Assembly: GCA_026707745.1 (NCBI GenBank)
Contig: JAPOWG010000089.1
Coordinates: 79,438 to 143,437, forward strand
Source of the DNA: Chloroflexota bacterium
GTDB taxonomy: Bacteria; Chloroflexota; Anaerolineae; Aggregatilineales; Phototrophicaceae
Direction of reading: 5' to 3'
Length of the DNA: 64,000 bases
This document shows positions 17,781 to 25,569 of this stretch, one piece after another. Both the position numbers and the translations under genes were made by a program. Below the pieces are notes generated by a model, which worked only from the letters and a program-made list of their open reading frames with translations, was not told the origin of the DNA and made no database searches. The number at the start of each line of letters is the position of its first letter. The first letter of the stretch is position 1.

Positions 17781-19073
17781 CTAGGCCGTCGAGTCGCAAT
17801 CTAAAGTCGGGCGATTGTCCTTTGGTCTCGGTTGCAGCGTAAGCTGCGCTTTGAAGGTTCGCTTTTCGCGTATGACCAACAACTCTATTTCGTCGCCCGG
17901 GACTGTGTTTTGGATCAAGTAGGCATTCAGGTCATCCAGATTCTTGATGTGATAGTCATTGATAGCGACGATGAGATCGCCTCCTGAACAGACCGCTTGT
18001 CCACGGACCTCAATGATCTCATGTCCGCCGCGCAATCCAGCCAGAGCCGCTGGGGATCCTCGCGTCACCCCCTTTAGCAACACGCCGCGCTCTACCGTCA
18101 ATCCCAGCGCCTCGCTCAAACCCGCGACGCCGAATCCGCCGTCTTCTGGCATGACCGAAAGACCCATCCAGGCATAATCCACGCGGCCGCGCTCTATCAA
18201 CTCCGGCACGACGCGGCGCATGGTATCGGCCGGCACGGCAAAACCGACGCCTTGGAATACGCCATTGTCCGAGCGAATAGCCGTCGTAATGCCAATCGCT
18301 TGGCCGCTCGAATCCAACAAAGGACCGCCAGACGTGCCCGGGTTGATCGGTGTATCGATTTGGATGATCGAAGGGTTGTCAAATCCGGGCATTTGCGGGC
18401 CGTCGATCAACTCGGCCGAGCGCAGAGATCTCCCCAACCCGCTGACAATACCCATCGTCATGGAATTGTTCAAGCCGAATGGACTGCCAATGGAAATGGC
18501 GAGTTGCCCCACTTTTAAGTTGGCGGACTCGCCGATCTCCAGCGGCGTCAAACGTTCCTGCGCCGTTTCAATCTTGAGCACCGCCAGGTCGCTGAAGCTG
18601 TCCAGTCCCTGAAGCCGGGCATCGGTCACCCAGGCGTTATGCAAAGTCACGGTAATGGAATCCGCGTCTTTAACCAGATGGGCGTTTGTGACAACATGCC
18701 CCATGCGGTCGTATACGAAGCCGGATCCCCGTCGCTTTTCTTCAGCGCCGCTGCCTGCAACCGTGAAAGCGCTCTCCACATTGACGACGGAGGGGCTGGC
18801 GCGTTCATAGATTTCAGTGAGCAGTGCGGATTCGGCGTCCCCCGCCGCGAAGATGTCCGGCGCCGGCGTCAAGGTAGCGCCAGCAAGCTCCCCCCCCGCT
18901 GGTTGTGGAAAAACGCTGTCTTCATTGTCTACATCGTCTACATCGGCGCTCAAACCTTGCAGGGCGCTGCAGGACGACAGCAACGCGACCGCAACCAGGT
19001 ATAGCATTGCGCGATCAATTGACCGTGACCTGTGCTGCAATTCGCCGAAGCCAGGGGGCTGGGCGCCATCCAT
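17781..19073 (-). CDS. HtrA/DegP-like trypsin-fold protease with PDZ domain, probable lipoprotein
   Basis: S1C serine protease of the envelope. The catalytic triad is visible: His in GHVVTNAHLV, Asp in DSFSDLAVLKIE and Ser in NPGTSGGPLLDSSG (GTSGGP in place of the commoner GNSGGP). A single PDZ domain follows (GLTVERGVLLKGVTRGSPAALAGLRGGHEIIEVRGQAVCSGGDLIVAINDY). The frame is open to 19310, overlapping dnaJ, but the ATG at 19073 is preceded by AGGAGGG and leads into MLYLVAVALLSSCSALQG, whose LSSC reads as a lipobox. A later start at 19007 is also possible. It is probably a lipid-anchored quality-control protease. It follows the co-chaperone gene, fitting a protein-folding role. Confidence 0.9.
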   Translation of the reverse strand: MDGAQPPGFGELQHRSRSIDRAMLYLVAVALLSSCSALQGLSADVDDVDNEDSVFPQPAGGELAGATLTPAPDIFAAGDAESALLTEIYERASPSVVNVESAFTVAGSGAEEKRRGSGFVYDRMGHVVTNAHLVKDADSITVTLHNAWVTDARLQGLDSFSDLAVLKIETAQERLTPLEIGESANLKVGQLAISIGSPFGLNNSMTMGIVSGLGRSLRSAELIDGPQMPGFDNPSIIQIDTPINPGTSGGPLLDSSGQAIGITTAIRSDNGVFQGVGFAVPADTMRRVVPELIERGRVDYAWMGLSVMPEDGGFGVAGLSEALGLTVERGVLLKGVTRGSPAALAGLRGGHEIIEVRGQAVCSGGDLIVAINDYHIKNLDDLNAYLIQNTVPGDEIELLVIREKRTFKAQLTLQPRPKDNRPTLDCDSTA

Positions 19074-19272
19074 ACGCCCTCCTGTCCTCGGCGCAGAAGG
19101 TCCGGCCGGGCGCTTTAGCCCGAATAGAGTGACCAAACAGAAAATTGCTTTGAGGAAAGTTTTCATCATTGGGCCAGCGACAGGGCAATGGAAACCCGTG
19201 ATGCAAAACATTAAGGACCTGCTTTTAGTGTCATCCAGCCTATCTCCCGGCGAAGGCGCTAGCGCCCTCCCG

Positions 19273-20154
19273 CTAGCCCAAGCTGTCGCGCAACTCTTCG
19301 GCCAGATCACGTTGTGCGCGACCTAGGTTCTCGGGCACCGTAATCATTACTCTAGCATAGAGATCGCCGAAAGCCTTGTCCGTTCTGAGCTTGGGCATGC
19401 CCTTGCCGGTCATCCTCAGCCTTTGGCCGGTCTGCGTGCCAGGGCGGATTTTCATGCGGACGGGGCGTGTCAGCGTCGGTACCTCGACCTCGCCGCCCAG
19501 CATGGCAGTGAAGGCGTCAACTTTGATATCTACGAAGATATCGTCGTCTTTGCGTTCAAATAGCGGATCGTCTCCGACGCGTACAATGAGGTATAAGTTG
19601 CCAGCCGGACCACCATACACGCCGGGATATCCCTCGCCTGCCAGGCGTACTTTTGTTCCGGTGGCGGCGCCGCGCGGAATGTGAACGGTGATATCGCGCC
19701 CGTCTTTGCTGATGATGCGCCGCGTGCCTTCGTAGGCTTCGCGCAAGCTGATGGGGATCTCCTGTTCGATGTTCTCGCCGGCGCGTGGACGACGAGCCTG
19801 TGTGCGGAAGCCGCCAGAGCCCCGGTTCCATCGACGCTGCCTGCCGTCACGCCTGAATATCGTCTCAAAAATCTCAGACATATCGTCCATGCGCGCTTGC
19901 CCCCCGGCGCCGCCGAAGGGATTTCCCTGATACTGCTGCCAGTTTTCGCCAAAGCGATCATAAGCCGATCGCTTCTCTTCGTCGCTCAAAATCTCGTAGG
20001 CTTCATTGACTTCTTTGAAGCGCGCTTCGGCAGCAGGATTGTCCGGATTGGCATCGGGATGATGCTGTTTCGCCTTGTGGCGAAACGCTTTCTTGATTTC
20101 GTCTTCGCTGGCGTTTCGCTCTACGCCCAGCACCTGATAATAGTCTCTGGCCAT
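19273..20154 (-). CDS. cbpA: DnaJ/CbpA-type Hsp40 co-chaperone
   Basis: Type II J-protein that stimulates DnaK ATPase. Residues 1-70 form the J-domain ([37 protein letters not shown]...[18 protein letters not shown]) with the HPD loop intact. A Gly/Phe/Arg-rich linker (about 75-125) replaces the zinc-finger domain, which is absent. The substrate-binding beta-domains follow ([75 protein letters not shown]). Length 293 is normal for CbpA. The symbol follows the domain layout; the gene may equally be annotated as a DnaJ C-terminal-domain protein. Confidence 0.92.
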   Translation of the reverse strand: MARDYYQVLGVERNASEDEIKKAFRHKAKQHHPDANPDNPAAEARFKEVNEAYEILSDEEKRSAYDRFGENWQQYQGNPFGGAGGQARMDDMSEIFETIFRRDGRQRRWNRGSGGFRTQARRPRAGENIEQEIPISLREAYEGTRRIISKDGRDITVHIPRGAATGTKVRLAGEGYPGVYGGPAGNLYLIVRVGDDPLFERKDDDIFVDIKVDAFTAMLGGEVEVPTLTRPVRMKIRPGTQTGQRLRMTGKGMPKLRTDKAFGDLYARVMITVPENLGRAQRDLAEELRDSLG

Positions 20155-20471
20155 AAGCTGGTTCCACTGATTAGGATCATTCGCGTCTTGCAGCCCCGTC
20201 CGAGCGCCCTACTCTGGCAAATAGCTGCGCTCTAGCTTCAACCGACCCCCACTGCCGTGTCGTGTATCTGCACATTGTACGCCTTGAAAAGCGGGCGGTC
20301 AATCAAGAGGGGCGCGCAGTTGCGCGGTCGCGAACTCCGGACGCCCGGCCACAATTGACGCGCTTCAATTCTAATGTATCGCAAGATTGTTAGAATTACG
20401 TTGGTGGCTTGGTCAGCCATTATGATATGATAGGCGCGATGGCATCTGCCGGAAACACGTCGGGAACAACA
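20155..20471. promoter_or_regulatory. divergent intergenic region between cbpA and the DtxR-like gene
   Basis: 317 bases between two divergent genes. On the plus strand the overlapping TATGATATGAT at about 20419-20429 gives two possible -10 hexamers, which argues that translation of the regulator begins downstream at 20439 or 20472. No clear CIRCE or other heat-shock operator was seen. Confidence 0.35.
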
Positions 20472-21161
20472 ATGAACAGACGCAAGCTTTCGTCGGGATC
20501 ATCTCAGTCGGTAGAGGACTTCCTGAAAGCTGTATATACCTTGCAGCGCGAGCATGAACGTGTATCGACGAATGCGCTGGCTGACGCTTTGAACGTGAGT
20601 CCGCCGGCCGTGACCGATATGGCGCAACGATTGGTCGAAGAGGGCACGGTCGATTACCGAAAATATCGCGGCGTAAGATTGACCGATGAGGGCGAGCGGG
20701 TCGCCTTGCGTATGCTGCGCCGACATCGCCTGATTGAAACCTATCTGGTGCATGATCTGGAATACGAGTTGCACGAGATACATGACGAAGCGGAGGCGCT
20801 GGAACATAGCGTTTCTGATCGTTTTATCGAGGCGATCGCGCGCAAGCTGGGCAACCCGAAATACGATCCGCATGGCGATCCGATTCCCAATTCTGAAGGT
20901 ATCATGCCCCAGCGCGATCTGCAGCCGCTATCCAGCCTGGCATTGCATACACCAGCGCGAATCCGACGCTTCGTAATGGATGATCCCGATATGCTCCAGG
21001 ATTCCCAGGAACGCGGGCTGATGATGGGGAACACGCTGGAAGTAACCGCGCGCGAACGTTTTGAAGGTCCATTAACGATTCAAGTAAGCTCGCAAGAGCC
21101 AATAATCATTGGCCACAAAATGGCTTCCCTCATCCTTGTTGAATTCTTCGACAATTCATGA
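20472..21161 (+). CDS. DtxR/MntR-family metal-dependent transcriptional regulator
   Basis: Metal-sensing repressor of the DtxR group, which with Fe2+ or Mn2+ represses uptake or storage genes. The N-terminal winged helix is clear: SVEDFLKAVYTLQREHERVSTNALADALNVSPPAVTDMAQRLVEEGTVDYRKYRGVRLTDEGE. The dimerisation and metal-binding domain follows with HRLIETYLVHDL, ELHEIHDEAEALEHSVSDRFIEAIARKLG and DPHGDPIP, containing the usual His and Glu ligands. The C-terminal part resembles an FeoA/SH3-like domain. Start is uncertain: ATGs at 20409, 20439 and 20472 are in frame, and 20472 was chosen because the earlier ones overlap promoter-like sequence. No transporter gene adjoins it. Confidence 0.9.
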   Translation: MNRRKLSSGSSQSVEDFLKAVYTLQREHERVSTNALADALNVSPPAVTDMAQRLVEEGTVDYRKYRGVRLTDEGERVALRMLRRHRLIETYLVHDLEYELHEIHDEAEALEHSVSDRFIEAIARKLGNPKYDPHGDPIPNSEGIMPQRDLQPLSSLALHTPARIRRFVMDDPDMLQDSQERGLMMGNTLEVTARERFEGPLTIQVSSQEPIIIGHKMASLILVEFFDNS

Positions 21162-21167
21162 TATAAT
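21139..21167 (+). promoter_or_regulatory. extended -10 promoter for the NUDIX gene
   Basis: TTGAAT (21139-21144) and TATAAT (21162-21167) are 17 bases apart, and the -10 is preceded by TGA as in extended -10 promoters. It overlaps the end of the regulator gene and would give a leader of over 100 bases before the NUDIX start. Confidence 0.65.
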
Positions 21168-21289
21168 TCATGCCCTTTTCAAAATTCTATATTTGGAGTG
21201 CTTTGAGCGCTTATACCGGGCGAACCGCGACCCTTCGCTTCGCCGCAAATTCTTGCCCGCCGCTCATAAAGCCTTAGTCTTTGAACCTT

Positions 21290-21760
21290 ATGCTTGCGGA
21301 AACGAAACAATCCTTTGTCATCAATCGACGCGTACGCGCCATTTTGCTGACAAATAAGGGCTCTGTCCTGTTTATCAAGCGGATAAAGCCAACGAATGGT
21401 TCCCCATACTGGGTCGCGCCCGGTGGCGGTGTTGAGCATGGCGATTTTGATCTCTTCGCTACTTTGGAGCGCGAACTATACGAGGAACTGGGTGCTGTGG
21501 CGACTGTATTGGACACCGCCTTCGTCTTGGAACATCGGAAAGCTGGCAAACAACTCGAAGAACATTTCTTCGTCTGTCGACTGGAAGACTATGACATCAG
21601 CAAACGTTATGGTCCGGAATTTGACGATCCGGCGCGGGGCGAATTCATTCCCGAAGAAATTCCGCTGAATGCGGAGGCCTTGGTCAATATCAACATCAAA
21701 ACGCCCGAGATGCGCGATTGGATTGTCAGAAACCTCGAGTATTTGCAGCGAATTTCTTAA
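21290..21760 (+). CDS. NUDIX hydrolase
   Basis: 156 residues from the ATG at 21290; a TTG three codons earlier is also possible, and neither has a strong ribosome binding site. The protein shows the family pattern: an N-terminal strand VRAILLTNKGSVLFIKRIKP, then YWVAPGGGVEHGDFDLFATLERELYEELGA, which is a Nudix box with the diagnostic R-E-L-x-E-E-L-G-A. The box has one residue more than usual between the Gly and the R-E-L, and the first Glu of the box is replaced. NUDIX enzymes cleave nucleoside diphosphates linked to another group. Substrate unknown. It may be transcribed alone from its own promoter. Confidence 0.87.
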   Translation: MLAETKQSFVINRRVRAILLTNKGSVLFIKRIKPTNGSPYWVAPGGGVEHGDFDLFATLERELYEELGAVATVLDTAFVLEHRKAGKQLEEHFFVCRLEDYDISKRYGPEFDDPARGEFIPEEIPLNAEALVNINIKTPEMRDWIVRNLEYLQRIS

Positions 21761-21917
21761 GTTGCCGAAGCGTTAACCCGGACGAACAGAAGTAATCAGT
21801 CTCTAATTTTTGATGCAATTTCTGCATTTTGGGCATCTTCAAATGCCCTATACCATTTCTCAAACATTAGAGATATGTAGAATAGTCGTTTTTTGACGCT
21901 GATGGTTCTGTTTTCGT

Positions 21918-21946
21918 TTGACTTGGCGCTACAATGTAGGTATATT
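21918..21946 (+). promoter_or_regulatory. sigma-70-like promoter for the response-regulator gene
   Basis: TTGACT (21918-21923) and TATATT (21941-21946) are spaced by exactly 17 bases, both 5/6 matches. It lies 60 bases before the ATG at 22006. Confidence 0.7.
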
Positions 21947-22005
21947 TCCTTAACGTTGTGACCGGCGCAATGACACTAGCGCAGTAGCAGAAAGCGGGTA
22001 AACCA

Positions 22006-22725
22006 ATGAAAAAGTCGAAGATCCTGTTGATTGACAATGATGCCGGGTTCAGCGCTTCCGTAACGGAACATCTTCACAGCGCCGGTTATGAAGTCACCAG
22101 CTTTCCGGATGGCCCCCCGGCAATCAACCATGTGCAGCAGCAAGGCCTGCCACATATCGCGCTCGTCAATTTGTCGCTGCCGTCCTCGCATGGCTTTGAA
22201 TTGGCAAATCAGTTGAAGTCTATGGCGGACGTGCCGATTATCTTCGTGACATCCACCGGTGACAAAGACGTCATCGTTGACGGGCTGAAACGATATGCAG
22301 AAGATTTCATCGTGAAGCCCTTTGACCTGCGCGAGCTTGAAGCGCGCGTACAGGTGGTTTTGGCGCGAATGCCGAGCTTCGATTATGCCAGCGAGCCCTT
22401 GATCCGCGTCGATGATAACCTGAGCATCGACTTTGCGCATAACCGCATCGTAGTCGCTGGCAAACCCGTAGGTTTGACGCCCACCGAATCGATCATGCTG
22501 CATGTGCTCCTGCGCAATGCCACACGCGTCGTCGAAAATCGTATGCTGATCGCGCGGGTCTGGCCTTCGGAAGAAGTTTACGAAGATACCCTGCGCGTAC
22601 ACATGCATCGTCTGCGGCGCAAGCTCGAGGCCGATTCTCATCACCCGCATTACATCCGAACGGAACGCGGCGTCGGCTATCGCTTTACGCAGCGCCCGCC
22701 GGAAATGCGCGGCGACAACGCCTAG
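22006..22725 (+). CDS. OmpR/PhoB-family response regulator with atypical receiver
   Basis: 239 residues: receiver domain 1-122, winged-helix DNA-binding domain about 135-232 (LSIDFAHNRIVVAGKPVGLTPTESIMLHVLLRNATRVVENRMLIARVWP, TLRVHMHRLRRKLEADSHHPHYIRTERGVGYRF). The second domain is canonical and should bind DNA. The receiver keeps Thr82 and Lys104 but the site of the phospho-acceptor Asp is Asn55 (HIALVNLSLP), and the acidic pair reads Asp10-Asn11. Phosphorylation in the normal way is therefore unlikely, and the protein may be regulated by level, dimerisation or ligand. No histidine kinase is adjacent. A gene of unknown function follows after four bases. Confidence 0.93.
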   Translation: MKKSKILLIDNDAGFSASVTEHLHSAGYEVTSFPDGPPAINHVQQQGLPHIALVNLSLPSSHGFELANQLKSMADVPIIFVTSTGDKDVIVDGLKRYAEDFIVKPFDLRELEARVQVVLARMPSFDYASEPLIRVDDNLSIDFAHNRIVVAGKPVGLTPTESIMLHVLLRNATRVVENRMLIARVWPSEEVYEDTLRVHMHRLRRKLEADSHHPHYIRTERGVGYRFTQRPPEMRGDNA

Positions 22726-22729
22726 GCGC

Positions 22730-23287
22730 ATGTCCTCTGAAACGCTCAAAGAGCTGGCACAGGCGCCCCTGCAAGAAATCCTGCACTTGCTCCTTCGTCA
22801 ACTTGACGGCGCGCTGACGGGGCGCGACCCGAGCCTCGGCACGCACCCGTCGCGCGACTTGATAGCCGCGCTGGAAGCGGGGGAGACGCCGGAGAATGTC
22901 AAGGACCTGGCAGCCGTACTCATGGCCTTGGTCGAAGATAACCTCAAGATTCTGCGCCATCGTTTGTCGGTCGATTTCGCCGGCTCTCTCGCGGCCGATA
23001 TCACTCAATTGACCGGCTGGGAAAGCACGGCCGACTTCCTGTCAATCGCGGACGAGAAGGCCCAAGCCGAACAAGCGATCGTGATCGCCTCCGCTCTTCT
23101 GCTTGCTTGCGGCAGAAGCGAATACGCCTCCTATCTGATAGAGGTGATTGAAGATGACGCCGGCGCGCTGGACGTCGATGCGGTGATCGCCCGGCGCATG
23201 TTGCTCCACGTCGGCGCGATAGATAGCGCCGACGCGGACGCGCCCTCGCAGGCCCGCGCCTGGCTACGGGACCAATCCCGTGCTTAG
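22730..23287 (+). CDS. hypothetical protein co-transcribed with the atypical response regulator
   Basis: 185 residues, rich in Ala, Leu, Asp and Glu, with no membrane segment or signal peptide. It is probably mainly alpha-helical (LKELAQAPLQEILHLLLRQLDGAL, VKDLAAVLMALVEDNLKILRHRL, DEKAQAEQAIVIASALLLACG). The ATG lies four bases after the response-regulator stop, so the two are almost certainly one transcript and translationally linked. I do not recognise the family. Its position suggests a role with the regulator, for example a partner that takes the place of phosphorylation, but nothing in the sequence proves this. Confidence 0.75.
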   Translation: MSSETLKELAQAPLQEILHLLLRQLDGALTGRDPSLGTHPSRDLIAALEAGETPENVKDLAAVLMALVEDNLKILRHRLSVDFAGSLAADITQLTGWESTADFLSIADEKAQAEQAIVIASALLLACGRSEYASYLIEVIEDDAGALDVDAVIARRMLLHVGAIDSADADAPSQARAWLRDQSRA

Positions 23288-23403
23288 CTCCCCCGCCTCT
23301 CACGAACCAGCCCCAAAACTGGCCGGGAACCCAGCTACATAATTGTTGTAGTGCCAAGTCTGCATTATGATGGCGCTGCATATCTGGCGAAGGAGCTGGA
23401 CCG

Positions 23404-24267
23404 ATGCGCATCAAAGTGGGGCTGGCGCAAATCTACCCGAAACTCGGTGACCTGGCATATAACCTGGCAACGCACCTCGATTATGCGCGGCGGGCGCGCG
23501 AAGAGCGCGTCGACTTGCTGGTATTCCCGGAACTGTCGCTGACCGGCTATCAGGTCCAAGATCTGGTGCCGGAAGTCGCTATCGAGACGGACGCCAATGA
23601 CAAGGTCTTCGCCGAACTGCTGAAAGCCACCGAAGACGGCGAGCTCGACATCGTCGTCGGCTTCGTGCATCGCGACCGGCGCAACCGCTTTTACATCGCG
23701 AACGCTTATCTGTCCGGCGGCGCAGCCCTGCACCTGCACCACAAGCTCTACCTGCCCACCTACGCCATGTTCGACGAATCGCGTTATTTCGCCCGCGGCA
23801 ACAGCGTCCGCGCCTTCGATACCCGCTTCGGCCGCCTGGGCATGCTAATCTGCGAGGACTTCTGGCACGTCTCGCCGGCTTATCTGCTCTGGCTGGACGG
23901 CGCCGATATCCTGATCCTCAACAGTTCCAGCCCGGCGCGCGGACTCAACGAGAACGACCGCGTCCTGTCCACGCGCTGGACTGAACTGGTAAATCTCGCC
24001 TACGGCAGCATGTTCACGTCCTATATCCTGCACTGCAACCGCGTCGGCTACGAGGACGGCAAGAACTTCTGGGGCGGCTCCTCCGTGGTCGATCCCGACG
24101 GCGAGTTCATGACGGGCGGGCTCTACTTCGACGAAGCGCTGATCACGCAGGAGATTGATTTGAATCAACTGCACCGCACCCGCGCCCGCCTGCCGCTCCT
24201 CCGCGACGAACGCCCCGGCCTCGTCCGACGGGAGCTGGGCCGGATTTTGAGCGAGAATTTGGGGTAG
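23404..24267 (+). CDS. carbon-nitrogen hydrolase (nitrilase superfamily)
   Basis: 287 residues with the catalytic triad of the family: Glu in LLVFPELSLTGYQ, Lys in HLHHKLYLPTYAMFDE and Cys in GRLGMLICEDFWH. Members hydrolyse amides or nitriles. The pattern, including DEnxxFxxGN-like FDESRYFARGN and EDFWHVSPAYLLWLDGADILILNSSSPARG, is close to amidases such as the glutaminase part of NAD synthetase and related omega-amidases, but no synthetase domain follows. It is a complete stand-alone enzyme. The next gene starts directly after the stop codon. Confidence 0.9.
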   Translation: MRIKVGLAQIYPKLGDLAYNLATHLDYARRAREERVDLLVFPELSLTGYQVQDLVPEVAIETDANDKVFAELLKATEDGELDIVVGFVHRDRRNRFYIANAYLSGGAALHLHHKLYLPTYAMFDESRYFARGNSVRAFDTRFGRLGMLICEDFWHVSPAYLLWLDGADILILNSSSPARGLNENDRVLSTRWTELVNLAYGSMFTSYILHCNRVGYEDGKNFWGGSSVVDPDGEFMTGGLYFDEALITQEIDLNQLHRTRARLPLLRDERPGLVRRELGRILSENLG

Positions 24268-25347
24268 GTGGTGACAAAGAGCAATCAGCCCATACCGCTA
24301 ATCTTCTGTCATAGGGCGGAAGACCTGCTGGTTGAGTTGGACGAAACGCACAAACGTTGGGGCGGTTTTACCTGGCTGTTTAGGGGACAGAACGACGCAC
24401 GCTGGCCTCTGCTTCCTCGTGCTTTCAGAAAAGGCAGTCTAGCTGAACAGTACGTAAAGGAGAATTTCAGCAATCAATACAGATTTCAGCATAGATTTCG
24501 TGACGACGAGTTTCGAGCCACTATCAAAGGCCGATTTGGACCTCTTTTCAACACACAATTCAATGATGGCGAGACATTAAGCAAGTATGTTGAGAAGAAT
24601 CTCGATTTCATACGACGCAATTACGTTACTCAGTCATTGGTATCGACGTTCGAGTTTCTCATAGTTCGTAGCTTTGAAGAACTCTCAGACCGAGCAAATC
24701 TTGTAACTCCGTTTGATCGCCTTGGATCATATTGGGACAAACCTGTTACTTTAGTGCCCTTATTGATGGATGATCGGAAGCAATCGCTGAATCGTATCGA
24801 CTGGAATGACGAGCCAATGCGAGTAATATACGCTCTTGCGCAACATCACGGACTCCCGACAAGATTACTTGACTGGACCTATCGACAAGATGTAGCGATG
24901 TTTTTCGCTGCTCATGAAGAGCCTGACTGTGAATCACCGGATGAGATACAGAGTAACTCCCAACCCAAAAAGAAACCAAAGAATCTAATCGTGTGGGCAG
25001 TGCAACAGACTGCACTTAACGCTGATAGTCTTCGAGTAGTCAAGCATAATCGAAGTCAGATTGGCTTCTTGCGACAGCAAGATGGCCTCTTCGCCTACGA
25101 CAAGAATGCAAGCGATTGGTTTACTTTGTTTGGACAGTGGTGCCCTTTTGAATTGCTTTTGCAAGAGTCTGTAAACTTTGATGCGGTATACAGATTAGTC
25201 TTGCCGTATTCGCAAAGAGCAAGACTACTTGAGTTACTTGAGCGCAAAGGAATTACCAAAGCGCAACTAATGCCTTCCTTTGACAATGTAGCCGCTGAAG
25301 TAAAGTCAAACTATCGAGAACTCATTATGAAATACTTGACACCATGA
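24268..25347 (+). CDS. FRG-domain protein
   Basis: 359 residues. The domain signature is clear: WLFRGQNDARWPLLPRAFR at residues 36-54 and ALAQHHGLPTRLLDWTYRQDVAMFFAAHE near 190-217, the F-R-G and QH-G-x-P-T-R-L-L-D-W-T motifs of FRG domains. Biochemical function is not known; FRG genes are often found in mobile or phage-defence surroundings. The start is a GTG at 24268 or 24271, directly after the nitrilase stop. The gene is visibly richer in A and T than its neighbours, and uses codons such as AGA, ATA and TTA that are rare around it, pointing to recent acquisition. The frame is intact. Confidence 0.88.
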   Translation: MVTKSNQPIPLIFCHRAEDLLVELDETHKRWGGFTWLFRGQNDARWPLLPRAFRKGSLAEQYVKENFSNQYRFQHRFRDDEFRATIKGRFGPLFNTQFNDGETLSKYVEKNLDFIRRNYVTQSLVSTFEFLIVRSFEELSDRANLVTPFDRLGSYWDKPVTLVPLLMDDRKQSLNRIDWNDEPMRVIYALAQHHGLPTRLLDWTYRQDVAMFFAAHEEPDCESPDEIQSNSQPKKKPKNLIVWAVQQTALNADSLRVVKHNRSQIGFLRQQDGLFAYDKNASDWFTLFGQWCPFELLLQESVNFDAVYRLVLPYSQRARLLELLERKGITKAQLMPSFDNVAAEVKSNYRELIMKYLTP

Positions 25348-25484
25348 TCCCACCCGCAACCCTCCTCGGCAACGCCACCTGCCAATCCCATCCCCAGCCC
25401 TTCTCGAAGGGCTGTGTCAAAGGCGAAGACTTGTTTAAGAAATGGCACAATCTTTGGATTTACCTACGTTTCCGCCGACGCGTC

Positions 25485-25527
25485 ACCCTTCCCCCTTTAT
25501 GGGGGAAGGGCCGGGGATGGGGGTTGT
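25485..25527 (+). repeat. dispersed repeat B (GC-rich hairpin)
   Basis: CCCTTCCCCC and GGGGGAAGGG form a hairpin, followed by CCGGGGATGGGGG. The same plan occurs at 35977, 46086, 47386, 54299, 57329 and 61778, always in this orientation. A shorter, apparently inverted relative lies at about 25382-25408. The rest of the 222-base gap (25348-25569) shows nothing else. Confidence 0.75.
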
Positions 25528-25569
25528 AGTGGCCACGAATAACCAAACACATGGAATAGAGAATCCAAC

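Noticed and set aside
17781..19310. Full-length 509-residue reading of the HtrA-like frame
   Set aside because: The first 79 codons overlap dnaJ and show no family similarity; an ATG at 19073 with AGGAGGG and a lipoprotein signal explains the start better.
21976..22749. 257-residue minus-strand frame opposite the response regulator
   Set aside because: Antisense shadow of a well-defined OmpR-type gene.
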